Below, piece by piece: positions 9,702-18,466 of a stretch of 64,000 nucleotides of DNA. The stretch comes from Kitasatospora terrestris. GTDB lineage: Bacteria; Actinomycetota; Actinomycetes; Streptomycetales; Streptomycetaceae. The stretch covers positions 2,542,001 to 2,606,000 of the forward strand of contig NZ_BAABIS010000001.1 in NCBI RefSeq assembly GCF_039542905.1. Direction: 5' to 3'. The translations under genes and the position numbers were made by a program. Below the pieces are notes generated by a model that searched no databases, was not told the origin of the DNA, and worked only from the letters and a program-made list of their open reading frames with translations. The first letter of the stretch is position 1. Each line of letters begins with the position of its first letter.

Positions 9702-10469
9702 ATGAGCTTCGCGTCCACTCGCAGCCGCAGCGAGGAGAACCGGATCAGTCCGGTCTTCTGGGTGCTGGTCGCCGTCCTCGCCACCTCGGCCTGGGGGGTG
9801 GCCACCGGGACCGGCAACGCGCGGTTCGGCCTCTTCCTCTTCGTGGTGGCCGGCTGGATGGTCTCGCTGTGCCTGCACGAGTACGCGCACGCGCGCACCG
9901 CGCTGCACGGCGGGGACATCACGGTCGGCGCCAAGGGCTACCTGACCCTCAACCCGCTGAAGTACGGGCACGTGCTGCTCAGCTTCGTGCTGCCGGTGAT
10001 CTTCGTGATGCTCGGCGGCATCGGCCTTCCCGGCGGTGCGGTCTACATCGACCGGCACCGGATCCAGGGCCGGTGGAAGCACAGCCTGGTCTCGGCGGCC
10101 GGCCCCCTGGTCAACGTGGCCTTCGCGGTGGTGCTGATGCTGCTCGCCAGGGCCGACCTGTACGGCGACTCGATGCTGCCTGAGGCGCTGGCGTTCCTGG
10201 CGTTCCTGCAGATCACCGCGGCGCTGCTGAACCTGCTGCCGGTGCCCGGCCTGGACGGCTACGGGATCGTCGAACCCTGGCTGTCGTACAAGACCCGGCG
10301 TGCGGTCGAGCCGTTCGCGCCGTACAGCATGTTGGTGCTCTTCGCGGTGTTCTGGCAGACCGAGGCCCGTTACTGGCTGAGCGACGCGGCACTGTGGATC
10401 ATGGAGCAGTTCGGCGTCCGGATCGGGCTGGTCATCTCCGGCCACGATCTCTTCATGTTCTGGCAGTAG
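9702..10469 (+). CDS. site-2 protease family protein (peptidase M50)
   Basis: This 255-residue polytopic membrane protein is an intramembrane zinc metalloprotease homologue. The zinc motif is HEYAH, in the second hydrophobic helix (about residue 57). The third metal ligand region is in LLNLLPVPGLDGYG, the NPxPxxDG-like motif of M50 proteases. Other conserved pieces are GGAVYIDRHRI and the AAGPLVN turn. The ATG at 9702 fits the family; an open frame 123 bp upstream is not conserved in character. Short actinobacterial M50 proteins of this kind have no assigned substrate. It is transcribed divergently from the AfsR-like gene. Confidence 0.88.
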   Translation: MSFASTRSRSEENRISPVFWVLVAVLATSAWGVATGTGNARFGLFLFVVAGWMVSLCLHEYAHARTALHGGDITVGAKGYLTLNPLKYGHVLLSFVLPVIFVMLGGIGLPGGAVYIDRHRIQGRWKHSLVSAAGPLVNVAFAVVLMLLARADLYGDSMLPEALAFLAFLQITAALLNLLPVPGLDGYGIVEPWLSYKTRRAVEPFAPYSMLVLFAVFWQTEARYWLSDAALWIMEQFGVRIGLVISGHDLFMFWQ

Positions 10470-10500
10470 CCGCGGCCGTCTCTGGCCGCAGCCGCAGCCG

Positions 10501-10686
10501 TCAGCCCTGCTCGGCGCGGGCCCGCTCGATCCGGTCCTTGCGGATGTAGAACCAGGCGATGTTGCTGGCCACACCGGCCATCAGCACCCACACCACACCG
10601 AGCCAGTTGCCCTCGATGAAGGACACCACGGCGGCGGTCACCGCCAGCACGAGGACGATCGAGGCGTAGAGGGCGTTGCGGGGCAT
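10501..10686 (-). CDS. small two-helix membrane protein, hypothetical
   Basis: This 61-residue protein consists almost entirely of two hydrophobic helices (about 7-25 and 30-46) joined by a short EGNW turn and ended by a charged tail RKDRIERARAEQG. An AGGAG ribosome site stands about 8 bp before the ATG at 10686, which supports it as a real gene. It is convergent with the M50 protease gene. Such small membrane proteins are common and conserved in Streptomyces, but I do not recognise a function. Confidence 0.75.
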   Translation of the reverse strand: MPRNALYASIVLVLAVTAAVVSFIEGNWLGVVWVLMAGVASNIAWFYIRKDRIERARAEQG

Positions 10687-10791
10687 GGTGTGGGCTCCTA
10701 GCGGCGGGTGCGTTCGCAGCCATTGTCACCGACCGGCCCCCGGGATCCGTCCCGGGGGCCGGTAGCTCGCGTCGGATGTCGACGGTTGTCG

Positions 10792-11493
10792 TCAGATGTC
10801 CGTGATCCTCAGCCCGGCGTGCGCCTTGTAACGACGGTTGACCGAGATCAGGTTCGCGACCAGACCCTCGACCTGGTGGGCGTTGCGCAGCCGTCCCGCG
10901 AAGACCCCGCGCATCCCGGGGATCCGCTCGGCCAGCGCCTGCACGACGTCGGTCGCGGCCCGCTCCTCGCCGAGCACCAGCACGTCGGTGTCGATCCGCT
11001 CCAGCGAGGCGTCCTGCAGCAGCACCGCCGAGAGGTGGTGGAAGGCCGCGGTGACCCGGGAGTCCGGCAGCAGCGCCGCGGCCTGCTGGGCCGCGCTGCC
11101 CTCGGGGACCTGCAGCGCGTACGCGCCCTGCTTGTCGAAGCCGAGCGGGTTGACGCAGTCCACCACGATCTTCCCGGCCAGCTCGGCCCGGAGCGCGGTC
11201 AGCGTCTCGGCGTGGCCGTCCCACGGCACCGCGACGATCACCACGTCGCTCTCCCGGGCACACGCCGCGTTGTCCGCGCCGCGCACCCCGAGGCCGATCT
11301 CCTCGGCCGCCGCGGCGGCCCGCTCGGCGGTGCGGGAGCCGATCACCACCTGCTGTCCGGCCTGGGCCAGCCGGTAGGCCAGCCCCCGGCCCTGGTCACC
11401 GGTGCCGCCGAGAACACCCACCACGAGGGCGGAGACGTCCGGCAGCTCACGGCCGGGTCCGGCCGCCGCGTTCACTGATTCGGGTTGCGTCAT
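10792..11493 (-). CDS. npdG: NADPH-dependent F420 reductase (F420H2:NADP+ oxidoreductase)
   Basis: NpdG exchanges hydride between NADP(H) and the deazaflavin cofactor F420 in the cytoplasm, supplying reduced F420 to actinobacterial oxidoreductases. The 233-residue product carries the family nucleotide-binding start VGVLGGTGDQGRGLAYRLAQ and the NADP 2'-phosphate site IGSRTAERA. It also has VVIVAVPWDGH, DCVNPLGFDKQG and AFHHLSAVLL in family order. A GGAGG ribosome site precedes the ATG at 11493 (MTQPESV). It is divergent from a small conserved gene across a 47-bp gap, so the two share a compact promoter region. A degraded relative of this fold lies at 15.6-16.1 kb. Confidence 0.93.
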   Translation of the reverse strand: MTQPESVNAAAGPGRELPDVSALVVGVLGGTGDQGRGLAYRLAQAGQQVVIGSRTAERAAAAAEEIGLGVRGADNAACARESDVVIVAVPWDGHAETLTALRAELAGKIVVDCVNPLGFDKQGAYALQVPEGSAAQQAAALLPDSRVTAAFHHLSAVLLQDASLERIDTDVLVLGEERAATDVVQALAERIPGMRGVFAGRLRNAHQVEGLVANLISVNRRYKAHAGLRITDI

Positions 11494-11540
11494 GCCGGAA
11501 TCCTCCCAAACGCCCCCGCGAGGCTCCATGCTTGTCGGCC

Positions 11541-12122
11541 ATGGACGCGGTGAGAGTTTCCGCACTCCGGGAGTCGCTGACCGGTACCGGCTGGCTGGAG
11601 AGGACCGGTTCCTTCGCGGGCGCGCTGCGCTCCGAGGTGAGCAGGCGGGCCTCGTCCGGGCTGCTGCTGGTCGGCACCCCCCGGTACGAGCCCTGGCACC
11701 TGGCCGCCCACCTGGACGACGAGGCGGCGCTCTGCGGCATGCCCGCGCTCGCCCCCACCCTGGTGCGGCACACCGTCCCGGCCGGTTCGCCCGCCCACCT
11801 CGCCGTCGGGCTGCGCCGGCTGGAAGCCGCCCGGCGCGGCGCCACCGTGCTGCTGGTCGCGCCCGAGAGCGCCGGCGCACCCCTGCTGGAGCGGGTGCAG
11901 GACGCCCGGCGCGGCGGCGCCACCGTGCTCGCCGTGGACACCGGGGACCGCGAGCTGGCCGCCCTGGCCCACGAGCGGCTGAGTGTGCCGGACGCCGAGC
12001 CGGAGCCGTTCGAGCTGGTCCAGCACCTGGTCAGCGCCGCCGCCGGCACCGCCGGGCGGCCCCGCAGCCGGTTCGCCCGACTCCTCGACCGGCTGACCGG
12101 CACCCCCGCCCTGCGCTGGTGA
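11541..12122 (+). CDS. conserved hypothetical protein beside npdG
   Basis: This soluble protein of 193 residues from the ATG at 11541 (196 from an in-frame TTG at 11532, which has a better-spaced GAGG) has no motif I recognise. Hydrophobic strands such as SSGLLLVGTPRYEP, GATVLLVAPESAGAP and GATVLAVDTGDRELAAL alternate with helices, suggesting a Rossmann-like alpha/beta fold. It ends in a basic tail RPRSRFARLLDRLTG. I recall a similar gene next to npdG in other Streptomyces, but this is memory, not a search. Codon bias is typical of the chromosome. Confidence 0.75.
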   Translation: MDAVRVSALRESLTGTGWLERTGSFAGALRSEVSRRASSGLLLVGTPRYEPWHLAAHLDDEAALCGMPALAPTLVRHTVPAGSPAHLAVGLRRLEAARRGATVLLVAPESAGAPLLERVQDARRGGATVLAVDTGDRELAALAHERLSVPDAEPEPFELVQHLVSAAAGTAGRPRSRFARLLDRLTGTPALRW

Positions 12123-12229
12123 GCCGGGCCCGCGACACCTGAGCCGGCCGCCGGAGCCGGACCGGAGCCAGCCGTCGGAGCCGTAATTCGATTGCACCGG
12201 CCGCGCCCGGGAGCGAAGCATGGCCCGAC

Positions 12230-13720
12230 GTGAACGAATCCGCACAGAGCGACCCGTCCGACCCAGCCGGCGGCACCCTCCGCACCACCCTCCGCCGACT
12301 GCGGCCGGACCTCACGCCCTGGCGGTCCTCCCGGGACTTCCGGCTGCTGTGGACCTCGGGCTGCGTCACCTCCTTCGGCAGCTTCCTGACCTACGTCGCC
12401 GTCCCGCTGCAGATCAAGCAGCTGACCGGCTCCACCCTCGCGGTCGGCCTGGCCGGCGCCTTCGAACTGGTGCCGCTGATCGTCTTCGGCCTCTGGGGCG
12501 GTGCCCTCGCCGACGCCCTGGACCGCCGCAAGCTCGTCCTGCGCTCCGAAGCCGGCCTCGGCCTGCTCTCCGCGCTCCTGCTGGTGAACGCGCTGCTCCC
12601 CACGCCCCTGCTGTGGCCGATCTACCTGGTCGGCATGCTGGTCGCGGCCCTGGACGGCCTCCAGCGCCCGGCCCTCGACTCGCTCACCCCGCGGATCGTC
12701 CCGCACGACCAGCTCACCGCCGCCTTCGCGCTCAACTCGCTCTACCGCAACGTCGGCTCGGTCGCCGGACCGCCGCTCGCGGGTGTGATCGTGGTCGTCG
12801 CCGGCGTGCAGACCGCGTACCTCCTGGACGTCGCCAGCTTCGGCCTCTCCCTGCTGCTGCTCGCCCGGATGCGCGCCGTCCCGCCGTCCACCGGCGCCGA
12901 CAAGCCCTCGCTGCAGGCCATCGCGACCGGCGTGAAGTACGCCTGGAGCCGGAAGGACCTGCTCGGCACCTACGCCATCGACATCGTGGCGATGCTCTTC
13001 GCCTACCCGGTGGCGATCTTCCCCTTCCTCGCCTCCGAGCTGCACGCCGACTGGGCGCTCGGACTGCTCTACGCCGCCACGGCGGTCGGTGCGCTGCTGG
13101 TCTCCGCGACCGGCGGCTGGACCTCGCACGTCCACCGGCACGGCCGGATGCTGCTGGTCTCCGCGCTCGGCTGGGGCGCCGCGATGACCGTCGCCGGACT
13201 GGTCGGCAACATCTGGCTGGTGCTGCTCTGCCTGCTGATCGCCGGCGGCGCCGACCAGATCAGCGGCACCGCCCGCTCCACCATGTGGAACCAGTCCATC
13301 CCGGACGAGCTGCGCGGCCGCCTGGCCGGCGTCGAACTGCTCAGCTACTCGGTCGGTCCGCAGCTCGGCCAGGTCCGGGCCGGCGGCATGGCCTCGCTGG
13401 CCGGCGTCCGGGCCTCCGTCTGGACGGGAGGCGTGGCCTGCGTGGTCGGTGTCCTCGCGCTCGCCGCCGCGCTTCCCAAGCTGCTCGCCTACGACGACCG
13501 CACCGACTCCAACGCGCTCGCCGTCCGCGCCCAGCACGAGGCCCTGGCGGCCGCCACCGCCGCCCCGGGCTCCGCCGCACCCGACCCTGGCGCACCCGGC
13601 CCCGACGCACCCGACCCCGCTGCCTCGGACGCCGCCACCCCGGGCTCCGGAGCCTCGGACGCCGGCATCGACCCGGTCGACCCGGTCGACCCGGTCCACC
13701 CGGTCGGCTCCCGCGTGTGA
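12230..13720 (+). CDS. MFS transporter (EntS-like exporter branch)
   Basis: This 496-residue protein has 10-12 membrane helices. The N-terminal block SSRDFRLLWTSGCVTSFGSFLTYVAVPLQIK and the loop GLWGGALADALDRRKLVL match MFS exporters related to the enterobactin exporter EntS. The GTG at 12230 is taken because it leaves a 35-residue cytoplasmic tail, as in relatives; the ribosome site is weak. The last 55 residues form a low-complexity Ala/Pro/Asp tail ending in DPVDPVDPVHPVGSRV, encoded by a short tandem repeat. No siderophore genes adjoin it, so the substrate is open. Confidence 0.87.
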   Translation: MNESAQSDPSDPAGGTLRTTLRRLRPDLTPWRSSRDFRLLWTSGCVTSFGSFLTYVAVPLQIKQLTGSTLAVGLAGAFELVPLIVFGLWGGALADALDRRKLVLRSEAGLGLLSALLLVNALLPTPLLWPIYLVGMLVAALDGLQRPALDSLTPRIVPHDQLTAAFALNSLYRNVGSVAGPPLAGVIVVVAGVQTAYLLDVASFGLSLLLLARMRAVPPSTGADKPSLQAIATGVKYAWSRKDLLGTYAIDIVAMLFAYPVAIFPFLASELHADWALGLLYAATAVGALLVSATGGWTSHVHRHGRMLLVSALGWGAAMTVAGLVGNIWLVLLCLLIAGGADQISGTARSTMWNQSIPDELRGRLAGVELLSYSVGPQLGQVRAGGMASLAGVRASVWTGGVACVVGVLALAAALPKLLAYDDRTDSNALAVRAQHEALAAATAAPGSAAPDPGAPGPDAPDPAASDAATPGSGASDAGIDPVDPVDPVHPVGSRV

Positions 13721-14179
13721 CGGTACGGTGACACGACCGCGCCCCTCGTGCGCCGACGCACCGTCACCATCGGGGCACGACACGGGGGAAACTGCTCCAC
13801 CACCGCGCGGACAGGCCCTGGACGCCCCTACTCCTCGCGCTGTTGCTGCTGACGATCCTGCTGCTGGCCCACTGCAGCTCCTCGCCGCCGAACGTCCGGG
13901 CGGTGTCCGAACGGCCCGAGCCGGCCACCGCCTCCGCCGCGGCGGCGCGGGCGACCGGGCCGCCGCCGACCCCGGACCGACGCACGTGATCCGCGACCAC
14001 CGCCCGTCGTCGACCACCGCCCGTCGTCGACCACCGTCCGTCGCCCGCCGAAGCCACCGCACAGCCGCCCGCGCCGGCTGCCGCACGGTCGTCCTCAGGT
14101 GCGGCGGAGGTCCTCCGCGCCCACCGCCACCTGGCGGTGATCCACCTGAACCTGTCGTCCTACCGCGGCTGACCCGGCC
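13721..14179. other. 459-bp gap with tandem repeat and a signal-peptide-like reading frame lacking a normal start
   Basis: No convincing gene is seen. On the plus strand, from about 13796, a frame reads LLLALLLLTILLLAHCSSSPP, like a lipoprotein or signal sequence, and stops at about 13989. Its only in-frame starts upstream of the hydrophobic core are CTG codons, and there is no spaced ribosome site. The last part holds the 17-bp tandem repeat described separately. Confidence 0.4.
13994..14044. repeat. 17-bp tandem repeat, three copies
   Basis: CGACCACCGCCCGTCGT is repeated exactly at 13994-14010 and 14011-14027, with a third copy differing at two bases at 14028-14044. It lies in the gap between the MFS gene and the small gene ending at 14180. 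Confidence 0.85.
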
Positions 14180-14425
14180 TCAGCCGTCCTCGCCACCCTG
14201 GCTGCCGCGGCCCTCGGCGGAGTCGTTCCACCGCGGGTCGTCGCGCCACTCACGGTTGCGCTCCGCCGCGAGGTCCAGTGCGTGCGCCGCCTCCTCCCGG
14301 CTGGCGTACGGGCCGAGGCGGTCCTTGGCCGGGCACTCCGGCCCCTCCTCGACCTTGGCGTGCTTGATGCAGTAGAACCACTCCCCCGGCTTCCCGGTGG
14401 GCTTGCGGCCGAACCCCAGCGCCAT
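14180..14425 (-). CDS. small conserved actinobacterial protein (Trp/Cys motif)
   Basis: This 81-residue soluble protein has the pattern [27 protein letters not shown] followed by a charged helix. It is a short family conserved across Streptomyces with no assigned role; the two Cys flanking the E/G-rich turn and the LGPY element are its constant features. The start is decided by the ribosome site: GGGAG directly abuts the ATG at 14434, leaving no spacing, but sits 9 bp before the second in-frame ATG at 14425 (MALGFGRKP). It is divergent from map. Confidence 0.8.
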   Translation of the reverse strand: MALGFGRKPTGKPGEWFYCIKHAKVEEGPECPAKDRLGPYASREEAAHALDLAAERNREWRDDPRWNDSAEGRGSQGGEDG

Positions 14426-14581
14426 CTGCGCCATCTCCCGTCACCGTGCGGTGCGCGAACCGTCCGTCCGCCCCGCGCTTCCCGGCGCCCCGGCTCTCCC
14501 GGAACCCCACCTCGATCATGCCCGGCCGCCGCACCCGCACACCCGACCGGGTGCGGGGGTCCGGCGGATAGACTCGCCTGC

Positions 14582-15427
14582 ATGGCTCTGGTACCCGGCA
14601 TCCTGTCCCCCACCCGCAAGGTCCCCGCGCACATCGCGCGCCCCGAGTACGTGGGCAGGCCCGCGCCGGCCCCGTACACCGGGCCCGAGGTGCAGACCGC
14701 CGAGACCGTCGAGAAGATGCGGATCGCCGGCCGGATCGCCGCCCGCGCCATGGAGGAGGCCGCCAAGCTGATCGAGCCGGGCGTCACCACCGACCAGCTC
14801 GACGCGGTCGCCCACGAGTACATGTGCGACCACGGCGCGTACCCGTCCGACCTCGGTTACCGCGGCTTCCCCAAGTCGATCTGCACCTCGATCAACGAAG
14901 TGATCTGCCACGGCATCCCGGACTCGACCGTCCTGGAGGACGGCGACATCGTCAACATCGACGCCACCGCGTTCATCCACGGCGTGCACGGCGACCTCAA
15001 CGCGACGTACCTGTGCGGCAACGTCGACGAGGAGTCCAAGCTGCTGGTCGAGCGGACCCGCGAGGCGCTCAACCGGGCGATCAAGGCGGTCCGCCCGGGC
15101 CGGCAGGTCAACGTGATCGGCCGGGTCATCGAGTCGTACGCCAAGCGCTTCGGCTACGGGGTGGTCCGCGACTTCACCGGCCACGGGATCAACACCTCGT
15201 TCCACTCCGGCCTGATCATCCCGCACTACGACAGCGAGCGGGCCACCGAGACGATCAAGCCCGGCATGACCTTCACCATCGAGCCGATGCTCACCCTCGG
15301 CACCCACGACTACGACATCTGGCAGGACGGCTGGACGGTCGTCACCAAGGACCGCAAGCGCACCGCCCAGTTCGAGCACACGCTGGTCGTCACCGCCGAC
15401 GGTGCGGAGATCCTCACCCTCCCGTAG
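14582..15427 (+). CDS. map: methionine aminopeptidase, type I
   Basis: This cytoplasmic dinuclear metalloenzyme removes the initiator methionine from nascent proteins. The 281-residue product has the N-terminal extension typical of one actinobacterial paralogue ([20 protein letters not shown], about 1-40) and then the pita-bread domain. All five metal ligands are visible: Asp in IVNIDATA, Asp in GDLNATY, His in TGHGIN, Glu in TIEPMLTL and Glu in QFEHTLVV. The substrate-pocket His is in CHGIPD. The ATG at 14582 begins [10 protein letters not shown] as in relatives. Streptomyces carry two or three map genes; this form is not beside secY/adk. Confidence 0.95.
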   Translation: MALVPGILSPTRKVPAHIARPEYVGRPAPAPYTGPEVQTAETVEKMRIAGRIAARAMEEAAKLIEPGVTTDQLDAVAHEYMCDHGAYPSDLGYRGFPKSICTSINEVICHGIPDSTVLEDGDIVNIDATAFIHGVHGDLNATYLCGNVDEESKLLVERTREALNRAIKAVRPGRQVNVIGRVIESYAKRFGYGVVRDFTGHGINTSFHSGLIIPHYDSERATETIKPGMTFTIEPMLTLGTHDYDIWQDGWTVVTKDRKRTAQFEHTLVVTADGAEILTLP

Positions 15428-15580
15428 CGGGCACCGCAGGGCCGGGCAGGGCCGGGCAGGGCCCGCGACGCGCCCGGCCCGCCCCTGCCCCCGGGTGGTC
15501 GTCCGGCCCCGGGGCGCCCGGCACAGTTGGGCGTCCGTCCCTGTCGGTCGTCCGGCCCGGGTCGCCCGGCGTGGCGCCGG

Positions 15581-16060
15581 TCAGACACGGGTCGGCGCGA
15601 AGCCGATACCCGCGCCGAGGCTCCGGCCGAAGGCCGGCTGGGTCAGCAGCTCGACCGCGGGCTCCCGGTAGCGGGCATTGCCGAGCGGCCCGGCGTCCAC
15701 CGCGCCGAAGCCCGGCTCGGCGCCGAGCCCCACCACGGTCTTCACCGCCGCCCGGCCGTCGGAAGCAGCAGGCGCTGACCACCGAAGGCGCCGGTCTCCG
15801 TCCCGCCCGCCATCACGGTGCCGAACACCTTGACCGCCGTCGCACCCGGCAATGCGGCGGCCACCTGCTCACCGCCCGAGGTGGTGTGACCGGCCGTCAG
15901 CGTCATGACGTCGACCGCCGACGGGGTCGGTGGCGTCCACCACGATCCGGCCCGCGAGCGCCGTCCTCACCTCGCCGGCCGGCTCCGCGACCGCGCCGAA
16001 CGGCGCCGCCAGGACGGCCAGTTCCCCCTCAGTCCCCTGACGCCCGGTCAATCCGCCGTC
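15581..16060 (-). pseudogene. decayed NAD(P)-binding oxidoreductase of the F420-dependent reductase superfamily
   Basis: Homologous pieces lie in order but in different frames on the minus strand. The first reads ELAVLAAPFGAVAEPAGEV, then ALAGRIVVDATDPV. After a shift come GHTTSGGEQVAAALPGATAV, KVFGTVMAGGTETGAFGGQR and LLLPTAGRR, then a stop. After another shift come AAVKTVVGLGA, GFGAVDAGPLGNARYREPAV and a normal C-terminus IGFAPTRV with its stop at 15581. These are successive blocks of the dinucleotide-binding domain of NADP/F420 oxidoreductase-like proteins. The first strand with the GxGxxG turn is missing. At least two frameshifts and loss of the 5' end make it non-functional. Confidence 0.7.
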
Positions 16061-16108
16061 CCGGCCCGGCGGAGGGCCGCGCGCCCCTGTCGCCGTCACG
16101 CCGAACGA

Positions 16109-16146
16109 GGAGCGGCCCCGCCCGGAAACCCGGGCGGGGCCGCTCC
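16109..16146 (-). terminator. 17-bp perfect hairpin terminator after the prim-pol gene
   Basis: GGAGCGGCCCCGCCCGG (16109-16125) pairs exactly with 16130-16146 around the loop AAAC. It starts 14 bp past the stop codon at 16160 of the minus-strand prim-pol-like gene, a usual terminator position. There is no T-run, as is common in high-G+C actinomycetes. Confidence 0.75.
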
Positions 16147-16159
16147 CCCGTCGTCCGCC

Positions 16160-16858
16160 TCAGCCGATCAGCCACTGCTCCTCGGCGACCGCGCCGACCT
16201 CGGTGCAGGCGTCGGTGAGCACGTCCAGCACGCGCAGCGGATCCGGCAGCGACTGCTCGGGGCCGCGCAGCCACCGCACCTCCGAACCGTCCGGCAGCGC
16301 GGCCGGCGGCAGCAGCGTGTACGAGCCGCGGCAGTGCCAGCGCAGGCCCGGGTGCTCGGACATGGTGTCCGGTGTCGAGTCCAACGCGGAGGTCCACCAC
16401 TCGTCCTCGTCGGCCGGGGTGCCGCGGGTGGCGGTGAAGAAGAGGTACCGGTCGTCGCCGACGGCCGCGACCGGCCCGCCGACGCCGAGCGCGTCCAGCC
16501 GCTCCAGGGCCAGCCGCCCGGCCTCCGCCGGGACGTCCAGCACGTCATGCGCGCGGCCGGTCGCGGTCACGAAGTTCGCCTGCGGGTCGCGGGACAGCCA
16601 GCGCGCCAGCTGCTCGGCGTCCGTGGTCGCCTGCGACTGCCACGCGAAGGACACCGGGTGCTGGGCGGGCGCCGGACATCCCACCCGGTCACAGGAACAC
16701 CGGTGCCCCGCCGGATGCGCCGCGGGCGCCACCGGGAATCCCGCCCGAACCGCGCCGAGCAGCAGGTCCAGCCTCGAAGCCGCGTCCCCACCGGTGACCT
16801 CGCGGCTCGGCCGCCGGTCACGCCGCCACCAGGTCGTCCACCTACTGCTGGCTTCCAT
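16160..16858 (-). CDS. bifunctional DNA primase/polymerase-like (prim-pol) domain protein
   Basis: This 232-residue protein matches a short, widespread Streptomyces family built on the N-terminal prim-pol fold. A basic N-terminus is followed by AGFPVAPAA, a Cys/His cluster CSCDRVGCPAPAQHP, and LARWLSRDPQANFVTATGRA. Next come a strand region with LERLDALGV and GPVAAVGDDRYLFFTATRG, then HCRGSYTLLPPAALPDGSEVRWL near the C-terminus. In plasmid and phage relatives this domain primes DNA synthesis. In stand-alone Streptomyces copies the acidic catalytic residues are poorly kept and the role is unknown. GGAAGGGG precedes the ATG at 16858. It is followed by a strong terminator. Confidence 0.78.
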   Translation of the reverse strand: MEASSRWTTWWRRDRRPSREVTGGDAASRLDLLLGAVRAGFPVAPAAHPAGHRCSCDRVGCPAPAQHPVSFAWQSQATTDAEQLARWLSRDPQANFVTATGRAHDVLDVPAEAGRLALERLDALGVGGPVAAVGDDRYLFFTATRGTPADEDEWWTSALDSTPDTMSEHPGLRWHCRGSYTLLPPAALPDGSEVRWLRGPEQSLPDPLRVLDVLTDACTEVGAVAEEQWLIG

Positions 16859-17288
16859 CGGGCCCCTTCCGCCACTGCTGTGAGCTGCCGTGCCAGGTAC
16901 GGCACCGCCACCGACGCAACATCCGACGCCAACACCACGGGAGGCCCGTTGCTTCCCGGGCGCTGCACCGCACACGTGCGTCTGCCGTGGGCCGGAGCCG
17001 GGGTCACCGGACGGCCGACGTCCGGGGCCACGGTACGGAGTTCGAGAGTTGCGACTCGGCGGGCAGGCGCGCGCACGGCGCATCCCGCCCGGCCCGTACG
17101 GGGCCCGCGGACCCGGGGGAACCCGGGGGCGTACAGAGCAGGATAAGGGTGCGCGGACGGTCCGATTGACCGGGGGCGGTGCTGCCCTGGTCACACGACC
17201 GATCACAGCGGCTCCACAGCACCCGTCCGGGATCCACACGAAGCACCGCGCGGCAGGTCACGCGCGTCGGCCCCGTACGCTGGGGCAC
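16859..17288. other. 430-bp intergenic region, no gene seen
   Basis: This divergent promoter region lies between the prim-pol gene and the small plus-strand gene at 17289. Open frames through it are antisense-type high-G+C shadows with no family resemblance. I see no clear inverted repeat or promoter consensus. Confidence 0.5.
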
Positions 17289-17543
17289 GTGAAGAGCGCG
17301 GACACCGAATTCGTCGGCGGGCCCCTGGACGGCAAGGTGCTGCCGATCCTGCTGGGCCTGTTCCACAGCGTGCCGAAGGTCTACAAGGTGCCGGTGCCCA
17401 CGACGGACGACCGGCCCGCCCACACGCTGGTCTACCGGCGGGCGAAGGAGTACGACGCCAAGGGCCGCTTCCGCTGGCGCTACGAGTACGACCCCGGCAC
17501 CGGCGCGGACTCCGGCACCGCGGTCGGGGTCAGCGAGGACTGA
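17289..17543 (+). CDS. small conserved hypothetical protein
   Basis: This 84-residue soluble protein starts at a GTG ([24 protein letters not shown]). It continues [38 protein letters not shown] and a short acidic tail. The FVGGPLDGK opening and the Y-rich strand pair recur in small Streptomyces hypothetical proteins. I know no function. It is convergent with the PadR gene, with the tandem array at 17547 directly behind its stop. Confidence 0.7.
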   Translation: MKSADTEFVGGPLDGKVLPILLGLFHSVPKVYKVPVPTTDDRPAHTLVYRRAKEYDAKGRFRWRYEYDPGTGADSGTAVGVSED

Positions 17544-17546
17544 CCC

Positions 17547-17654
17547 CGACCCGCGGCCTCGCCCCGACCCGCGGGCTCGCCCCGACCCGCGGGCTCGCCC
17601 CGACCCGCGGGCTCGCCCCGACCCGCGGGCTCGCCCCGACCCGCGGGCTCCCCC
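17547..17654. repeat. 18-bp tandem repeat, six copies
   Basis: The unit CGACCCGCGGGCTCGCCC starts at 17547, 17565, 17583, 17601, 17619 and 17637. The first copy has one substitution and the last degrades at its end. It fills the gap between two convergent genes. Confidence 0.92.
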
Positions 17655-17679
17655 GCCGCGCAGTCCCCCCGGCTGCGGC

Positions 17680-18357
17680 TCACGCCTCCTCGGCGAGGAT
17701 CAGGTACAGCTTCTTCTTGGCCTCGGCGAGCACCGCCAGGCCCTTCGCCCGCTGCGCCTCCGTACCGGTCGCCATCACCTGGCGCACCGCGTTGTCGACC
17801 GCGCCGAGCGCCGCGCCGACCTCCTGGATCGCCTCCCAGTCGACGCCCCGGCCGGCCTCGTCCCACGGGGACTGGGCGCCGGCTTCCGCCTCCTCGCGCC
17901 CCTTCTCGGTCAGCTCGAACAGGCGCTTCCCGGAGACCTCCTGAGCCCGGACGAGCCCCTCCTCCTCCAGCAGCTGCAGCGTCGGGTACACCGACCCCGG
18001 GCTCGGCCGCCAGGCCCCACCGGTCCGCTCACCGATCTCGGTGATCATCTCGTAGCCGTGCATCGGCCGCTCCTTCAGCAGGGCGAGCAGCGAGGCACGG
18101 ACGTCCCCGCGACGCGCCCGGCCGCCCCGGCCGCGCCCGTGGCCCCGGCCACCGTGGCCGCCGAAACCGTGCCCCCGGCCACCGAACGGCGGCCCGAACG
18201 GCGGCGGCCCCATCGGCCGGCCACCCGGCCCACCGAACGGCCCGAACGCCGGGCGGCCCTCGAACACCTCCTCCGACATCCCGGGCATCCCCGGCATCCG
18301 GTCGAACTCCGGCCGGCGAGCCCGGCCCTCTCCGCGATAACGCTTTCCCGGTCGCAT
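17680..18357 (-). CDS. PadR family transcriptional regulator with Gly/Pro/His-rich N-terminal extension
   Basis: This 225-residue regulator has a C-terminal PadR winged-helix domain: [20 protein letters not shown], then [20 protein letters not shown], then [13 protein letters not shown] helical dimerisation tail follows. The first 95 residues are an unusual low-complexity extension with [20 protein letters not shown], possibly a flexible nucleic-acid- or metal-binding tail. The ATG at 18357 ([10 protein letters not shown]) has GGAAGG upstream; a later ATG at [10 protein letters not shown] is possible. A palindrome 61 bp upstream is the likely autoregulatory operator. No adjacent transporter or enzyme identifies the regulon. 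Confidence 0.85.
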   Translation of the reverse strand: MRPGKRYRGEGRARRPEFDRMPGMPGMSEEVFEGRPAFGPFGGPGGRPMGPPPFGPPFGGRGHGFGGHGGRGHGRGRGGRARRGDVRASLLALLKERPMHGYEMITEIGERTGGAWRPSPGSVYPTLQLLEEEGLVRAQEVSGKRLFELTEKGREEAEAGAQSPWDEAGRGVDWEAIQEVGAALGAVDNAVRQVMATGTEAQRAKGLAVLAEAKKKLYLILAEEA

Positions 18358-18417
18358 GACGCGTACCGCCTTCCATCCACTCGACGCCTCGCCAATCGAA
18401 GCATCTCGATACCTCGA

Positions 18418-18427
18418 CGATATATCG
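18418..18427. promoter_or_regulatory. CGATATATCG palindrome, candidate PadR operator
   Basis: This 10-bp perfect palindrome is set in an AT-rich patch (further CGATA/TATCG half-sites at about 18407 and 18434) upstream of the PadR gene, in otherwise G+C-rich DNA. Placement near the expected promoter suggests autoregulation. Confidence 0.5.
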
Positions 18428-18466
18428 CTAACTATCGGATGGCAACCCTCGTTCTCCGATCCGTCC

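Noticed and set aside
13796..13989. Lipoprotein-like frame LLLALLLLTILLLAHC
   Set aside because: Only CTG start codons are available before the hydrophobic stretch and there is no spaced ribosome site.
11447..14086. 879-codon minus-strand open frame across the npdG-neighbour and MFS genes
   Set aside because: Antisense shadow of clear plus-strand genes; composition is Asp/Gln/Arg-rich and family motifs exist only on the plus strand.
17547..17654. CRISPR array
   Set aside because: The 18-bp units are head to tail without spacers and no cas genes are present in the window.
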